Of a stretch of 64,000 nt of DNA, positions 46,801 to 57,148 are shown one piece after another. Each line of letters begins with the position of its first letter. The first letter of the stretch is position 1. This DNA comes from Diphasiastrum complanatum (lineage: Eukaryota > Streptophyta > Lycopodiopsida > Lycopodiales > Lycopodiaceae): contig CM055097.1 in NCBI GenBank assembly GCA_029204225.1, forward strand, positions 42,634,858 through 42,698,857, in the 5' to 3' direction. The notes under the pieces were generated by a model that was not told the origin of the DNA, did not search any database, and was given only the letters and a program-made list of their open reading frames with translations. The translations under genes and the position numbers were made by a program.

Positions 46801-49368
46801 TGCTTCTTTGCCTTCAAACCACCATGGTTAGAACCAACAAATCCATCAAGTTTGTAGAGCTCACCTTGTCTCTTGCCTTGAGCAATCAAGACTCCATTCC
46901 TTTCGACCAAACAAGAATCACCAACAAATTTCACTTTGAGCCCTTTGTCAACACACACTAAGCACATTCATAGTAATGGAAGGTATGAACAAAACATTCT
47001 TCAAATGAACATTCCTATTTGTAGATGAGAGAAAAATAGTAATAGTACCAATGCCCTTGATAACAACTTTACCATCGTTGGCTATGTTGATGACTTTCTT
47101 CTCTCCTTCATAAGGCACCAAAGAAATGAAGTACTCTTTGTGACATGTCATATGAAAGTTTGCTCCACTATCAATCCACCATGGATCAATATCTCCATCA
47201 TTGGTTAGCAAACAAGAAGACATCAAAAAAGAATCACTTGAATTTTGCTCATAAACACCATCCTCATGAAAAGTGAAATTGCCTTGTTTCTCACCTTGAT
47301 CTCTTTTCTTTTTGAAGCACTCACTAGCAAAATGTCCTTTGAGTCCACAATAGAAACATTTTAGCTTCGATCTATCTTTCCTCTAGGCTCTTGCCAACAA
47401 AAGTAGACCACTTGCCTTTGCTCTTGCCCTTTAGACCACTTGCTCTACAACATGAAGCCTCCATTTGTAGCCATGTCACAATGAATTGATCTTCTCTTTC
47501 AACCTGTTCCAATGCACTTAACACTCTCTTCAAAGTCAACAAATGAATCCTAAAAGAAATCAAAAAGATATGGAACCTCTCAAATCTCTTTCTTGCACAA
47601 AAAACTAGCAAATCCAACACATAGAATTTGATGACACTCGATCAACCTACAATATCATGAACTTTTGCACTCTCTAAGATTGAAACACACTCTTGAAAAG
47701 TCCAGCAACTTCAAACACAAGAGATCCTATTAATTTTAGGGTTTTCACAAAAGTACATATATTGAATCACACAAATTCTACATGCAAAAGCTAGAAACTT
47801 GATATAAAATTTTGAAGAATGTTATAAATCCTTTCTTATGCATCAAAACTCGCCACAATCCAACAAGTAGGGAGAGAAATCGGTCTACTACAAGTATTTC
47901 GACCTAAACCGAGTTTTGGATTACAAAAATCTCCATTCTACACTTGAAATTGCTTGATTTTGACAAGGAATCGCTCTAGCACACTCTAAAATTGATGACA
48001 CCTCCAAATCACTCACTAGAAATGGCTTATTCTCCACTTATAGTCTGCAACAAAGATTTAATACCATGTTAAAAAAGCAGATCACAAAGATCCATTTATG
48101 CCCTTTGATCTTTGGCCAATATGGATAGCACATCTAGCATCATTAACAATGTAAAAATCTTGTATCTACTACTTATAGAAGATGTAAACTCAATAAGAAC
48201 TTGTCAAAAACACTTATGTAAAATAAAATTATTGTTCCAGTCCATACAACAATCGTACAACAACAGTCTTCATAGGTGGGAACTCATACACATAAAAAAA
48301 ATAGCATTCTATATATCACCACCAAGATGCAAAAAATGGATGTAAAAACCCAAAAAAATATCTTCCATAAGATCGAATGAGAGAGATGAATTTCTCCCAC
48401 CCTTGTATGCCTATTTATAGCAGCCTCTTGCCCTATTTGGATCATCTTACCTAAGCTTATCAACTTCTGGAAGTTTCTAAATCTCTTCCAAAACCTAAAT
48501 CTAACATGACTAGAATACATCTCTACTAACCAATTAGAGGAGGTCTATATTCGACCTAATCAACTTGCCTAAGTTGCCAAAAATAATAAATCCACTATTC
48601 GTAGGCCTTATTAACTTTATAAAGTATCTCTAATATGAAAATGCCTATTGGCCTCAAAATTGCCAAATAAACTCAACATGACTAAACTAAACTAGTTCAC
48701 ATTTTTCACATTCGTCACTTCCAGCAAAATGTTTCTATTCAATTATCTCAGGTAATGTTAAAAACGTGACCCATTAGGGTTCCTTAAGGCAAGTAAATTG
48801 AATCTCTTTCATGTTGGTATGGTTGAATTCAACAGCCAATAAGCACCTTTGCAGACAGAGTGTGCAAATATATGGTGCTAACCTGATCTATCCATCTGCA
48901 CAGAAACCTGATCCCAGGCAGAACAAGTTCTAGAACTCAAACATGCTGGAATCTTTGATAAATGATAAAATTAAAATTATAGAATTCTTACCCAAGGTAA
49001 CCTAGAAGTATAATGGTGAGACGCGTTAGCAAATAAGTCTCTGCAGCGACATGCACCACTTCTTTCGTCAGCGAATTGTGATTAGTGGCATCAGCAGCCG
49101 TTTTGTGTCCTTCTGAACATTGTGATTCAGAGAGCATATGCTTATTGTCTCCAAGCAGCTTATGGGATAATGCCAAATTTGAGCTACTTTTAGACAGTGC
49201 CTGATTGCTCGATGAAAGAGATATTCCATCCTTCTGCAACAATTTCTCAACAACTTCTCTTGTATGAAATTCTGCTGTCTCTGGTACATGACTAGATAGT
49301 CCACTCTTCACATGACCAACTCTCGGAAATTGCATGCTTTTGCTCTTGCCAAAGCGTAGTTCAGACAT
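32987..49368 (-). CDS. ICME: Isoprenylcysteine alpha-carbonyl methylesterase, N-terminal half (four exons)
   Basis: The gene removes the methyl ester from prenylated C-terminal cysteines; the plant enzyme is a membrane-anchored alpha/beta hydrolase of the endomembrane system. Exons at 48,992-49,368, 45,585-45,661, 45,154-45,223 and 32,987-33,067 join in phase (2, 1, 2) to about 201 residues. They follow the plant protein in order: [31 protein letters not shown] (membrane segment), [12 protein letters not shown] and IYGDQPRNR, then LDLYLPQ and [10 protein letters not shown], the oxyanion-hole region. All donors are GT and acceptors AG. The catalytic Ser (GQSAGAH), Asp and His exons are not seen, so the rest lies beyond the left edge, or the gene is truncated. 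Introns are loaded with transposons. Confidence 0.88.
33720..35972 (-). pseudogene. Old Ty3/gypsy element, distal part (protease to integrase start)
   Basis: On the minus strand: protease ([10 protein letters not shown] near 35,850), then frame 35,550-35,789 ([11 protein letters not shown]), RT ([39 protein letters not shown] at 35,012-35,290), RT end ([17 protein letters not shown] at 34,437-34,661), RNase H ([20 protein letters not shown] at 34,071-34,316), and the integrase N terminus ([14 protein letters not shown] at about 33,740). Stops and shifts abound. It is cut at about 33,720 with no integrase core or LTR. Its proximal part lies at 42,199-43,100 beyond the young element. Confidence 0.85.
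35973..36330 (-). repeat. 3' LTR of the young chromovirus
   Basis: 358 bp. On the minus strand it begins TGTTACGAGCTCGTAACC, an inverted palindromic start. No difference from the other LTR was seen. Confidence 0.95.
36331..36345 (-). promoter_or_regulatory. Polypurine tract of the young chromovirus
   Basis: The minus strand reads TTAAGGGGGAGGGAG directly before the 3' LTR start TGTTACGAG. Confidence 0.92.
36342..41129 (-). CDS. Gag-pol polyprotein of a Ty3 chromovirus (1595 codons, intact)
   Basis: Domains with approximate residues: capsid-like gag ([12 protein letters not shown] near 122 to IYDDSV near 290); CCHC knuckle [14 protein letters not shown] (about 343); aspartic protease [12 protein letters not shown] (about 433, Asp-Asp-Gly-Ala where most have Asp-Ser/Thr-Gly-Ala); RT ([18 protein letters not shown], then [13 protein letters not shown] about 783); RNase H ([15 protein letters not shown] about 930); integrase HHCC finger (1170-1215) and D-D-E core (SMDFIVGL about 1245; VSDRDSKF about 1305; DGQTERVNQ about 1340); C-terminal chromodomain ([24 protein letters not shown], about 1545-1590). 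Chromodomains steer insertion to marked chromatin. No stop or frameshift is seen; the ORF ends 10 bp or less from the PPT. Gag and pol are in one frame, as in many plant chromoviruses. Confidence 0.96.
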   Translation of the reverse strand: MTTPQGPDQPQERGFDELETEALAYRKGKEPMEVEEQEQFAEELDELVTKEQFLQLVTEVDELKLALANFKSSVDDSFAELKNLILSSAKGSLPSTSQLSPSPLPSVSGETLRSHPSVFKDLKPPTFNGEEKDRNADILQTFLSKWKNIHALKQTPDHLQAIEASLSLGPMAYKWWLNLQETGQTPRSWKAFEEAFLREFLPENELDRAWEAWERTVMDKSLIQYISQYREAILKIKNMDDYQKIRGFVRGLKDEYKVEVQRNSPTTLEQALRYAQIYDDSVGRKRARQQPLSEQLPQKDFQFKKKFLKRKKEDKFKGEAPQKRPSHIQPLKPDDFEKAKQERLCFVCMGKGHTVRQCPKGPFTKKDKKDKKQVHLVQTVCFPSDSAASEIKVYHEDHEHCCQLTSAMLARPFSFGPHDLVRMHGKVGNQSVRVMVDDGATHNFINHTLVKKLKLPEVPSQHRYIVSLAKGEDKKIWETMVSKLNLGIQGYQDQINFQIMHLDRTNIVLGRDWLYSLGPSLHRNYQENTLSFQYKGREIQLHGEHDVPNSPMVCSSELCQLIGDEDHQVFLCDFQFIPEVSISSSIQQKISKLETLLSKFKDVFPEDLPHGLPPSREVDHVINLVPGTAPVSKPPYRVSRTEDEEITRQLTDYLGKGQIQTSSSPWASPVLLVKKKEGSMRLCVDYKALNKVTIKNKYPMPRADELFDQLDGAKFFSKIDLRSGYHQVRIKSEDVSKTAFRTRHGHYEFKVMPFGLTNAPATFMTLMNSVLRPYLGKFVVVFLDDILVYSKTRKEHLKHLRKVFRLLRKHKLYAKQSKCEFFVEEVAYLGHIISSDGIKMDPNKVKAILSWLRPQNILELQIFLGLAGYYRRFVKEYAQIAVPMTNLLKGKGKEFIWESAQQESFDALKTALATTPVLKVVDPNQPFVVETDASDFAVGAVLTQGGRPVAFESKKLEPAQTRYSAYEKELFSIVHALKTWRHYLYGANFEVLTDHESLRYLCNQPELRGRKARWAELMQEFDMSIRYRRGKFNTVADALSRMPMINELSFTQIRNELLESLRGKCQHDAFFSIIWNSVQNRQLQTPEPVPGAGASSSKNTAASVEDDDESEYTSSDDVEDSEPVLPKHTPVVEGQLTQGFKWKQYSIQDEYLLYRDRVCVPNSEDYRQQVLYECHDNPSAGHPGIQKTYELLRRQFFWPSMKKDVHQYVTSCQKCQVNKAERLKAGGLLHPLEIPAGKWESISMDFIVGLPKTQKGNDAIWVTVDRLTKMAHFIPTKTTVRAPELARLFVDGLFKLYGLPSGIVSDRDSKFTGNFWKAVFHHLHTKLNMSTTDHPQTDGQTERVNQVLEDMLRAYVSKRQTNWEEYLSILEFAYNSTKHSATGYSPFMLMYGFQPRSPTAVGFKQEKVEAARNFLEDLNQMIEHAKRSIRQSQDRARHYADPHRRDVQFSTGEKVYLRVPVDSKTLKSGVCAKLSPRYCGPFTISRRLGEVTYELELPHSSKVFPVFHVSQLRKALTRSDNLVGDSVLVLPLDPQQPPHEPEEILDSRETQTRHTLYREYLVKWNDQPVENATWERGSVLRKIFPDFVLEDQDGS
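41827..41839 (-). promoter_or_regulatory. Primer-binding site (initiator Met tRNA type)
   Basis: The minus strand reads TGGTATCAGAGCC, one base after the LTR end. This is the usual plant PBS complementary to the 3' end of initiator tRNA-Met. Confidence 0.92.
41841..42198 (-). repeat. 5' LTR of the young chromovirus
   Basis: 358 bp, same sequence as 35,973-36,330. As the 5' LTR it should carry the promoter for the gag-pol transcript, though I see no clear TATA box. Confidence 0.95.
42199..43100 (-). pseudogene. Old Ty3/gypsy element, gag part
   Basis: On the minus strand: gag capsid ([41 protein letters not shown] at 42,580-43,090), then a zinc knuckle ([13 protein letters not shown] near 42,380-42,420) and the linker to the young element's target site at 42,199. 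The same CCTAG lies at 35,968-35,972, so the two parts were one element before the insertion. Upstream LTR and PBS were not found. Confidence 0.82.
43101..43766. other. No gene recognised; intron 3 sequence
   Basis: Probably 5' leader or LTR remains of the old Ty3 element plus intron. No PBS or LTR end found. Confidence 0.35.
43767..43831. repeat. (TA)n-(GA)n microsatellite
   Basis: An AT run of about 44 bp is followed by a GA run of about 21 bp within ICME intron 3. Confidence 0.85.
43832..45153. other. Intron 3 sequence, no confirmed gene
   Basis: A plus-strand frame at 44,356-44,727 reads protein-like at first ([32 protein letters not shown]) but matches no family I know and soon loses that character. 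Confidence 0.35.
45154..45223 (-). CDS. ICME: ICME exon 3
   Basis: 70 bp between GTGCTAG and GTATGT. It encodes [19 protein letters not shown] followed by PRN. Confidence 0.9.
45585..45661 (-). CDS. ICME: ICME exon 2
   Basis: 77 bp between CAATCAG and GTAGGT. It encodes [20 protein letters not shown] followed by PGFIQ, the hydrophobic segment of the family. Confidence 0.9.
45993..46788 (-). pseudogene. Copia integrase fragments
   Basis: Frame 46,477-46,788 has [28 protein letters not shown] (first Asp of the catalytic triad at HLDV) and a frameshift near 46,500. Frame 45,993-46,514 has [36 protein letters not shown] and FGSTCYVHS. The region carrying the second Asp and Glu is disrupted. The frame then loses conservation before RT. 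Confidence 0.85.
46948..47226 (-). pseudogene. Copia protease fragment
   Basis: [12 protein letters not shown] carries the DSG active-site triad of the retroviral-type aspartic protease. Downstream [16 protein letters not shown] is the usual end of the copia protease region. It is homologous in order to other plant copias and no longer linked in frame to gag. Confidence 0.85.
48051..48066 (-). promoter_or_regulatory. Diverged PBS of the intron-1 copia
   Basis: TGGTATTAAATC directly follows the LTR end. Only the first six bases match the usual TGGTATCAGAGC. Confidence 0.55.
48067..48710 (-). repeat. 5' LTR of the intron-1 copia
   Basis: On the minus strand it starts TGTGAAAAATGTGAAC and ends TTTTTTAACA. 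A TATA box CTATAAATAGG lies near 48,411-48,421, about two thirds of the way from the U3 start to the transcript region. Confidence 0.75.
48411..48421 (-). promoter_or_regulatory. TATA box in the copia LTR
   Basis: The minus strand reads GCTATAAATAGGC, a strong plant TATA element placed within the LTR as expected for Pol II initiation at R. Confidence 0.7.
48992..49368 (-). CDS. ICME: ICME exon 1
   Basis: Starts ATG ([14 protein letters not shown]) and runs 125 codons plus two bases to YLG, then GTAAGA. The Ser-rich N-terminal 100 residues are variable in this family; [12 protein letters not shown] and LLGYLG are the conserved end. ACAATCCAG directly before the ATG looks like an acceptor, so a 5' UTR exon may lie further right. 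Confidence 0.85.
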
Positions 49369-51500
49369 CTGGATTGTTCTGCATGTGGTATTCCAAGGTC
49401 AACTTGACTGTTTTCAACATCTGTTTTGACTCTTATGCATATCATTAAAATAAGATTGAACTACCCCAAAAAGAACGTAGCAGAAAATGTACAAACCAAA
49501 AATTATTAAATTTTGCACTCTTTCTATAAATGAGTCTAACATTGTGCTCCTTGAGGGAAAGCTATAACCATCATTAGAGTGTATAATATAAACATCCATG
49601 AGGTTTCACTACAACAACGGAAGTTGAAATTATTGCCAAATTGAAAGAGAGTCAATTTTAACTCATAATTTTCTTCAGGCTTAGTGGTTTGTCACTTGTC
49701 AAGTGAATGTCAAATAAAATGCCCAAATGCATGAAATGCATATGGCATAAACATGGAAACATTAGTAATATACACAATGAACCCAAATGGGATTCCTATA
49801 GAAACTAACCGAATCTTATAAGGTAAAAATTATGCTTTTTCTGTTTTGAAAGGCATGCTTCTTCTGTATCCATCAAAATGTAATCAACCAATTGAGTAGC
49901 CCAATAACAAAGAATTATTATGGTCTAAGAACAACTCCAAGGTCCAACTGTTTGCGTGAGATGGTCTATTTCGATATCATAAGTAGTTATAAAAGGATAG
50001 AAATATAGCTCTTATAGTTAGTGCTGAAGATCCTAAGTTGACAGAGATAATGAGAGAAGGAATCATATTTAGTGAGGTTCTACTTAGTACTAGTCGACAG
50101 AAAACAGATAAAATCTCACTCAGCAATGCCCTGTTATGGTGAGGGCTCCTGTTTATGGGGAGCCCAGGAAAATTGGAACTTCGACAAATCGCACAACAAA
50201 GAATCGACCTTTTTCATCTTAGGAGGAGATTGATACATACATACTGGTTTAATGCCATTGGAAAAATTGGGCGATCTTGTGCAAAGTCGTACATATCAAC
50301 GAACACAAGAACTCATTACAGTTAATCCGCAGTTTTCAGTTTCATATGGGAACCGCAAACAATATGTGCAAGATCTGTACCTTCGTGGGAGAACCAAGAT
50401 GCGGTTTTCAGACAAATCTGACAGAAAAAACAACAGTTGGAAAACAAATGCATAGATTGTTGAAGTAAAGGTAAACTCCTCATATGCAAGCAAATTCGAC
50501 CTTTATCATTGTCCTCAATACCAAAGGAACAATAAGCTTTCAATAGATTCACAAGATAAGCAAGATCTTCCAGAAAAATGGGGGGGAGTGAATGAAGTAA
50601 AAGAACTAACGTGGCAATTTAGTATTCATTGTTGAATACCATTAAATCTTGCAAAGATTGGCATTCCTCAAAGAGTTTACTGGCTGTGGAGAGGTTTAGC
50701 AGATTTTGTCCATTATTATTTTTTCGAGATTCCCTATAACAAATGTAAACCGGATAATGACTTTTGAAAGCAACATGTCGGCAGATTATGAACGTTGAAG
50801 TCCATAGAAATTTTCAGAATCAGATTATGGTCCATAATCAATTCGTAAAGAAGTTGGAGAAGGGGTGCACCATAGAACAAAATTTCAGCCATAAAGTAAT
50901 ATGTTTTCCCAGCCCTTTACGCTTGGGAAAGGATTTTGAACTTTCAATGATGTCTCGGCCTAGTGACTTTGCAATGATTTGAAAGCCATTTTACCCAGTG
51001 GAAAGGTCACCAAAAAAATCCTTTCCCTAATACATTCAGAGCCCGATAAACTTCATCACCGCTTTCGCTTGCAATATTGCAAGTTTAAACAACATTTCAA
51101 GAATACAAAGAGCACAGACTTCAGATTTACATGAGTTTAACGTACATTAGCAAAGCCGGTGCTGGCCAATGGACGACATACAAGGTGAAGAAGAGCTGGA
51201 CGGTGTGCCTTGTGCTCACACGCTAACAACCCTAAACCCTAAACCAAAAACAAGAGCCAGTTATTTTTTAAGAAGGTTGATTCAGATTTCACACTGGAGC
51301 AAGAAATCTGTAAATGTAATGTCCTTGTTGTGGAGAAGCGCCATGCTTGTTCAAAGCTTCTCCGCCATTTCATCTCAATTTATGCTCGCCAGGAGATAAT
51401 CTGGAAATTTAATTTATGGTGCTCAGCTTTTTTTCACTTTATGTCTATTGCTGTTGACGTTCAATGGATTATTTTATCAACAGTTTATGTATTAGATAAG
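49369..51500 (-). promoter_or_regulatory. Upstream region of ICME with possible 5' UTR exon
   Basis: No coding domain is recognised. An acceptor-like ACAATCCAG ends at 49,369, and a telo-box cluster lies at 51,228-51,245, so the promoter and a non-coding first exon could be around 51,000-51,400. The extent is a guess. Confidence 0.35.
51228..51245. promoter_or_regulatory. Telo-box (AAACCCTAA) doublet
   Basis: The plus strand reads AACCCTAAACCCTAAACC, two overlapping plant telomere-like units. Such boxes are common in plant promoters and 5' UTRs. It lies about 1.9 kb upstream of the ICME ATG. Confidence 0.5.
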
Positions 51501-51589
51501 GGAAAGGGGGGGGGGGGCGCGTTGCCTCCCAGCAAGAAGGCCCGAGGGCTTTGGGCCTTCCCCTACGTAATGTCATTGTGCGAAGTTTT

Positions 51590-52650
51590 TTTTTTTTTTT
51601 TCATTTTTTGACCGTACGATAGGCGGTACGGAGCAAAAGGCATTACGGGCCCTGAAGGGCCCGTTATGCGCCCAAAATCTCCTAACGGGCCCTGAAGGGC
51701 CCGCTATCTCACGTTATTAGCACTTTTTTTTTCTAATACCTCCATACCATATGAATACGTCGTTCTGTACCGTATGCATACATCGCCATCCCGGGAGGTT
51801 TCTCGCAGTCTCTCTGTTTTTCTGTTGGCGATGGTGAATTCACTACCGCATCAAGTGTCTCTCTGTTGCACTGGTTGGCGATGGTGAATTCACTACCCGA
51901 TCAAGCGCGGCATCGTTCGTTTGCCAAGCTAGCGAGCTCGGGCCAAGGTGAAAGGACATTCTCGGGCCATGGTGAAAGGACATTCGCATCATCGAACGCT
52001 TCAAATATGGACGCGCACTTATTGAAAGCATAGAAGTGTTTGGAAGGAAAGCATAGAAGAGATGGTTGCATATAGTGAAGATGATTATAAGTCAAGATGA
52101 AAGCACATAAGAGATGGTTGAATAGAGTGAGGATAATTATAAGTGAAAATGGAAGCATAGAAGAGTTGCTTTGAATGCAGATGATAGGTGAGGATGAGAA
52201 CATAAAAGGCATTGTTGTATTCAAGCGGGCTGCAAGATAGTTTTTGTTGTGCTAGAAACGCATTCAAGCATCGTTATTGGGAAGAATGTGTGCGTAAATG
52301 CCAAAGAGAACCAAGGAAACGGAATTTTTGTTTGTAGTTTTAAAGTTTCTTACTGTGTTTTGTGCTGCATGGTTTTTGATTATCTGCTGATCTCACATTC
52401 CGTAGCGCACACTCCTGCTGCCGCTGAGGCATAGCCCCAACAAAAACGCCTCCAATCTCCGTGTCGATCTCCTCCTTGATTAGATTCGTCTCTTCACGCG
52501 TAACCGTAACCGAGTATGAATGTCGTATAAAGAAAGAAATATCGTATAACGTACGGTGTCCAACTGAAAACATACGGTCGATAACGGCATTTTATTCGCC
52601 ACTTTGAGCTTCATTAAAAACTCAAAGTGCTAATAACGTACATGCATCCA
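51590..52650. mobile_element. Possible non-coding inverted-repeat element
   Basis: ACGTTATTAGCACTTT at 51,711-51,726 is repeated inverted at 52,624-52,639. Just outside the left copy are two CGGGCCCTGAAGGGCCCG hairpins (51,646-51,663 and 51,685-51,702, 39 bp apart). Inside are a 50-bp duplication (51,825 and 51,875) and three 52-bp units (52,051, 52,103, 52,155). There is no transposase. The extents are uncertain. Confidence 0.4.
52051..52200. repeat. 52-bp tandem repeats, three copies
   Basis: Units start GCATAGAAGAGATGG (52,051), GCACATAAGAGATGG (52,103) and GCATAGAAGAGTTGC (52,155); the last is most diverged. Confidence 0.75.
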
Positions 52651-53428
52651 ACAAGGTGGATTCTTTTAGAGGCCATAAGGCAGGCCTTGTCCTTGAGGGC
52701 TCTTACCACCCATATGTATGGCATATATCGTATATGAATAATGATCATGTGCCTTCACAATTGAGATGACCACTCAAGAAGACCTAAACCACCCTTTGGA
52801 TATGGTACCAGAAAAATCCTGAAACCGCCCTTTGAATATGTTATCCCTGGATCCTATGAAATGCTTATTTGTTTCCAACACGCAGTTAGAACTTGGGACA
52901 AAAGAAACTTTGGATGTCAAGCTAACCAACTCAGCCAATCATTGTGCCCAACCGGTCTCAGTCAACAACTCTACTGATACACCCCGCTAAGATTGACATT
53001 ATTGTTTGAGAGAGAGATTTAATCTATTATAATTAAAATAATAGTGTTCACGGGCCGCTCACACTGCCCGGGCAACGCTCACGCTGTGACGAGTTGCGTG
53101 AGAGCTGCCCGAGACCTTTTTTTTTAAATTTTTCCTTCATGTTTTTTTTTCGGGCAGCGGTCGCGCTGTCCCACGGGCAGCCTGACCCTGCCCAAAAAAG
53201 AAACTCCCCATTTTTCAAATTTTTAACACTCCCCTTTGCCCACCCACCCAGAACCCTGCCCTGCCCGCCCAAAACGCCTGCCCGCCCGCACTCTTACGGG
53301 CTCACATCGCTAGTTTGTATTAAAGAATTCTAATTTTTTGTTTTTTTAAGTGCATTAAAGAAGGTGTAATTGTATGCACCATCACCAATCTATGTTGTCT
53401 TACACTGAAAAATAGTGTGTTCCACATG
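52651..53428. other. No gene; GC-rich patch at 53,050-53,290
   Basis: TGCCCG/CGGGCA words recur in the GC-rich patch, but no domain or clear repeat unit is visible. Confidence 0.4.
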
Positions 53429-53520
53429 TTAATAGGCACATTGCATATTTATTCCAAAATTGGCAAGCAATTTGTTAATAGGCAAATTGCACATTTATTC
53501 CAAAATTGGCAAGCAATTTG
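53429..53520. repeat. 46-bp tandem duplication
   Basis: TTAATAGGCACATTGCATAT and TTAATAGGCAAATTGCACAT start adjacent 46-bp copies at 53,429 and 53,475. Confidence 0.88.
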
Positions 53521-54779
53521 TAATTACAAGATTGAGGCTCCTAACTTGGGTGATTGGCCCATTTAAATAGATATCATGCCATTGGCCCACTTTCTTGGAT
53601 TGCCCATGGCAACTCAACTTGTCAAGCAATGAAGCCCATTCCAAAAATTGGATTGACATTGTTATTATGTGACAAACAATACTCACATGCCACATGGTGG
53701 CAACTAAAATACAATATGAAAGGATAGAGACCCAGTTTTCTATAAATAAAATAATGGTAGTCCATATCATGACCAACACCAAGCCTCAACTCCATGACAT
53801 TGTGTTACCTTTGAGCTTGAGGCCTACTATTGGCCCTTGACAATCATCTCAAGTTAGCATTCAACTCTGAAGACCCACACCTACAACTAAGTCCTTATTT
53901 TCAAACGTCATTTTTGGCCCACTTTCTAGATTTGCAACTTCAACTTTTACCATTTGTTGTAGGTGTTTATTTTGAGGTAGTCACTCCAAGTCCCAACAGA
54001 CACTGTTCACCTCATAAAAGCAAAGCCAATCAATTTCTTTTTACTTTACCAAATCATTTTCCAACAAGTTACGCCTTTACAAGTTAGAGAGTCCTTGCCC
54101 TTCTAAGACAACCTACTAGGTAGATTGTCGTAAAAAATCAGCAAGAAACAAAGATTAAAGGAAACAAGAAAAAAAAGAATAGTAGTAGGCCAATAGAAAT
54201 GAGACTTTAAGCAATTGTACAATATATTTTTAGCATAATTTTAGTAAAATGGGTATGAAAAAACAAATGCATAAGGACAATCGAAGGTAAAAAGGTATAC
54301 AAATATAGACCAAGAAGAAGACCTATTGTAAAACCTACTAATAGGTAGATTTGGAGGAGGCATAATATGACTCCTAAGGAAGAACCATATCATGTGCAAA
54401 GTGGCCCAGGTAAAATCAAAGTATTGGAGGTTATGAGCTCGAACAACATTCTCCTAAACTCAATGCCACAACTCACAATACCAAATGTAATTGTGTATTT
54501 TGGAGCTATTGTGAGTTTGACGCGCACTTCTTATTGAAACGGAAAAAAGAGAACTCTTGCCTCTCTCTCACACTCACAAAAATATCCATTACCACACAAA
54601 TTCCAAATATGTTTTTACAAAGGGCCTTGAATTCAAGCATACATATTCACAAACGTCATTTTTAAATAACCATAGATAGAAGTATTCCCCCTCATTCATT
54701 GTATTCAAACATTTGGTATGAGCCTTGATTTGAATTGGGGGCACAATAACATATCGCGCGGATTTCGACATGGGCGTCC
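53521..54779. other. No gene recognised
   Basis: AT-rich intergenic-like sequence; nothing on either strand that I can support. Confidence 0.45.
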
Positions 54780-55100
54780 GACGGATTTTCGAAAATTTTA
54801 TAATCTGTTGCAATTCGACGCGTCGGAATCCGACGTCCAAGCAAAAAATCCGAAGTTGGAAGTCCGATAATCGGGAAATTGTGGCGGCAACCAATTCTTA
54901 AAGTGCATGTCGGAATCCGACATTTCGACATGGATATGGCGTGGCATTCTTCTAAAAGAAGATGGCATAATTCGATGTCCACGTCAGCAATCCAAAAGTA
55001 TGTCCACGGTGTTTGGAATCTGACGTCCGGGCCTGAACTGACACAGACGTCGGATTCCGACGTGTTTGAAACACGTCAGAATCCGACGTCTGTTTGTTTT
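54780..55100. repeat. Cluster of GGAATCCGACGTC-type hairpin words
   Basis: Variants of CGGAATCCGACGTC recur at about 54,823, 54,910, 55,015, 55,046, 55,073 and nearby, in both orientations. GACGTCGGATTCCGACGT (55,046-55,063) and CGTGTTTGAAACACG (55,061-55,075) are palindromes. Confidence 0.75.
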
Positions 55101-55221
55101 TCTGGAATTCGCACGATCCAGCATCTTTCTTCTCACTTTTTCTTGTGCAGGTTGGAGCGATTGAAGGCATCTTTGGAGCGATTATTACGATTCTTGAAGA
55201 TTAGTCCATGCTTTTGATGCT

Positions 55222-56094
<873 letters not shown>

Positions 56095-57127
56095 AATTTC
56101 GTACAAGAACATAAAAGGACTAAATCTAGTGGTAGAATGCTTTATACAATTGTATGCAAACTCAACCATTGGGAGGTACTTTTCCCAATCTAATTGTCGT
56201 TTGGAAACATATGCGTGAAGCATATCTTCCATTGACTGGTTGACACATTTGGTCCGTCCATCGGTTTCTGCGTGATCCGTAGACGGAAGACTTAAGGTAG
56301 TTTCCAGTCTTTCAAAGACTGCTTGCCAATGAACTTAGAATCACGATCACTAACAATATCGTTTGGCAAACCATACAACTTGAACAACTTTTCAACGAAG
56401 AGTTGTGCAAGTTCCGAAGCTTTGACGATAGTTTTTGTTGTAATAAACTTCGCCATTTTAATAAGCATGTCAACTACCACCCAAATGGCATTATGACCCT
56501 TCTCTAACTTGGGAAGACTGATCACAAGATCCATGAAAATACTTTCCTACTTTTTGTTGGGAATTTCCAATGGATGTAACGGACCAGCTGCTTTGAGTCT
56601 TTCTGCTTTATTAACTTGGCACTGTTCACACTTTTTAAACGTATGCCTCCACATGATCTTTCATTTTTGGCCCATAACATTCTCTTTTAACAAGATCATT
56701 GTTCTTTGTATACCAGGATGTCCCACACTAGGACTATCACGAGACTCGTGGAAAATTTGGGCCCTAATGTCCACCATATCTAGCACACACATTTTTTCTC
56801 TTCGAAAAAGTAAACCATTCCTAATGGAATAATCATCAAGTATCTTCTCTTCGAGAGACTTCTTAGATCCTACTTTCCAAGATTATCTCTCAAAAATAGA
56901 GATTCCTGTCAGGACTTCTTGCCAAATACGACTGAAAAACTCATTGATCTGACAAAGGTCTCACAGAGAAAGATACAACTCAGATTGGAACTCAACAAAG
57001 CATACGTGATTAACCTCTACAATCCGGCTCAAAGCATCAGTGACACAATTTGACGCACCTCGACGATACTTAATGTCAAGTTCGTGTGGGACCAATTGAT
57101 ACCACTATGTGGGATGCGATGGATTGT
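56095..57127 (-). pseudogene. Ty3/gypsy integrase and RNase H end fragment
   Basis: On the minus strand: RNase H end (CVTDALSRIVE near 57,030), HHCC finger region (56,580-56,760, broken), MDLVISLPKLEKGHNAIWV (first catalytic Asp) and [16 protein letters not shown] (second) at 56,292-56,534, then MEDMLHAYVSKRQLDWEKYL and FAYNCIKHSTTRFSPF at 56,100-56,232. It is close to the chromovirus at 36,342 in wording but clearly older. The catalytic Glu region is shifted. The chromodomain and LTR are replaced by the GA tract. Confidence 0.88.
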
Positions 57128-57136
57128 GAATTATCA

Positions 57137-57148
57137 GCTCTGATACCA
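57137..57148 (-). promoter_or_regulatory. PBS to the left of the 57.1-58.4 kb LTR
   Basis: The minus strand reads TGGTATCAGAGC, the initiator-Met tRNA type. It follows the end of an LTR on its right, which would make that LTR a 5' LTR. Confidence 0.7.

Larger units (their letters stand above)
45990..48710 (-). mobile_element. 5' half of a Ty1/copia element in ICME intron 1
   Basis: A minus-strand 5' LTR (48,067-48,710) is followed by a diverged PBS, then damaged gag, a zinc knuckle ([14 protein letters not shown] near 47,320-47,360), protease ([18 protein letters not shown] at 47,100-47,190) and GAG-pre-integrase. The integrase is [13 protein letters not shown] at about 46,620-46,660 and [20 protein letters not shown] at about 46,390-46,450. 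It ends near 45,990 before RT, about 330 bp from ICME exon 2. The 3' half and second LTR are missing. Confidence 0.88.

Noticed and set aside
48881-48950. Alternative ICME exon 2 reading FLCRWIDQ
   Set aside because: The segment at 45,585-45,661 fits the family over 25 residues with correct phases, so this short match is chance.
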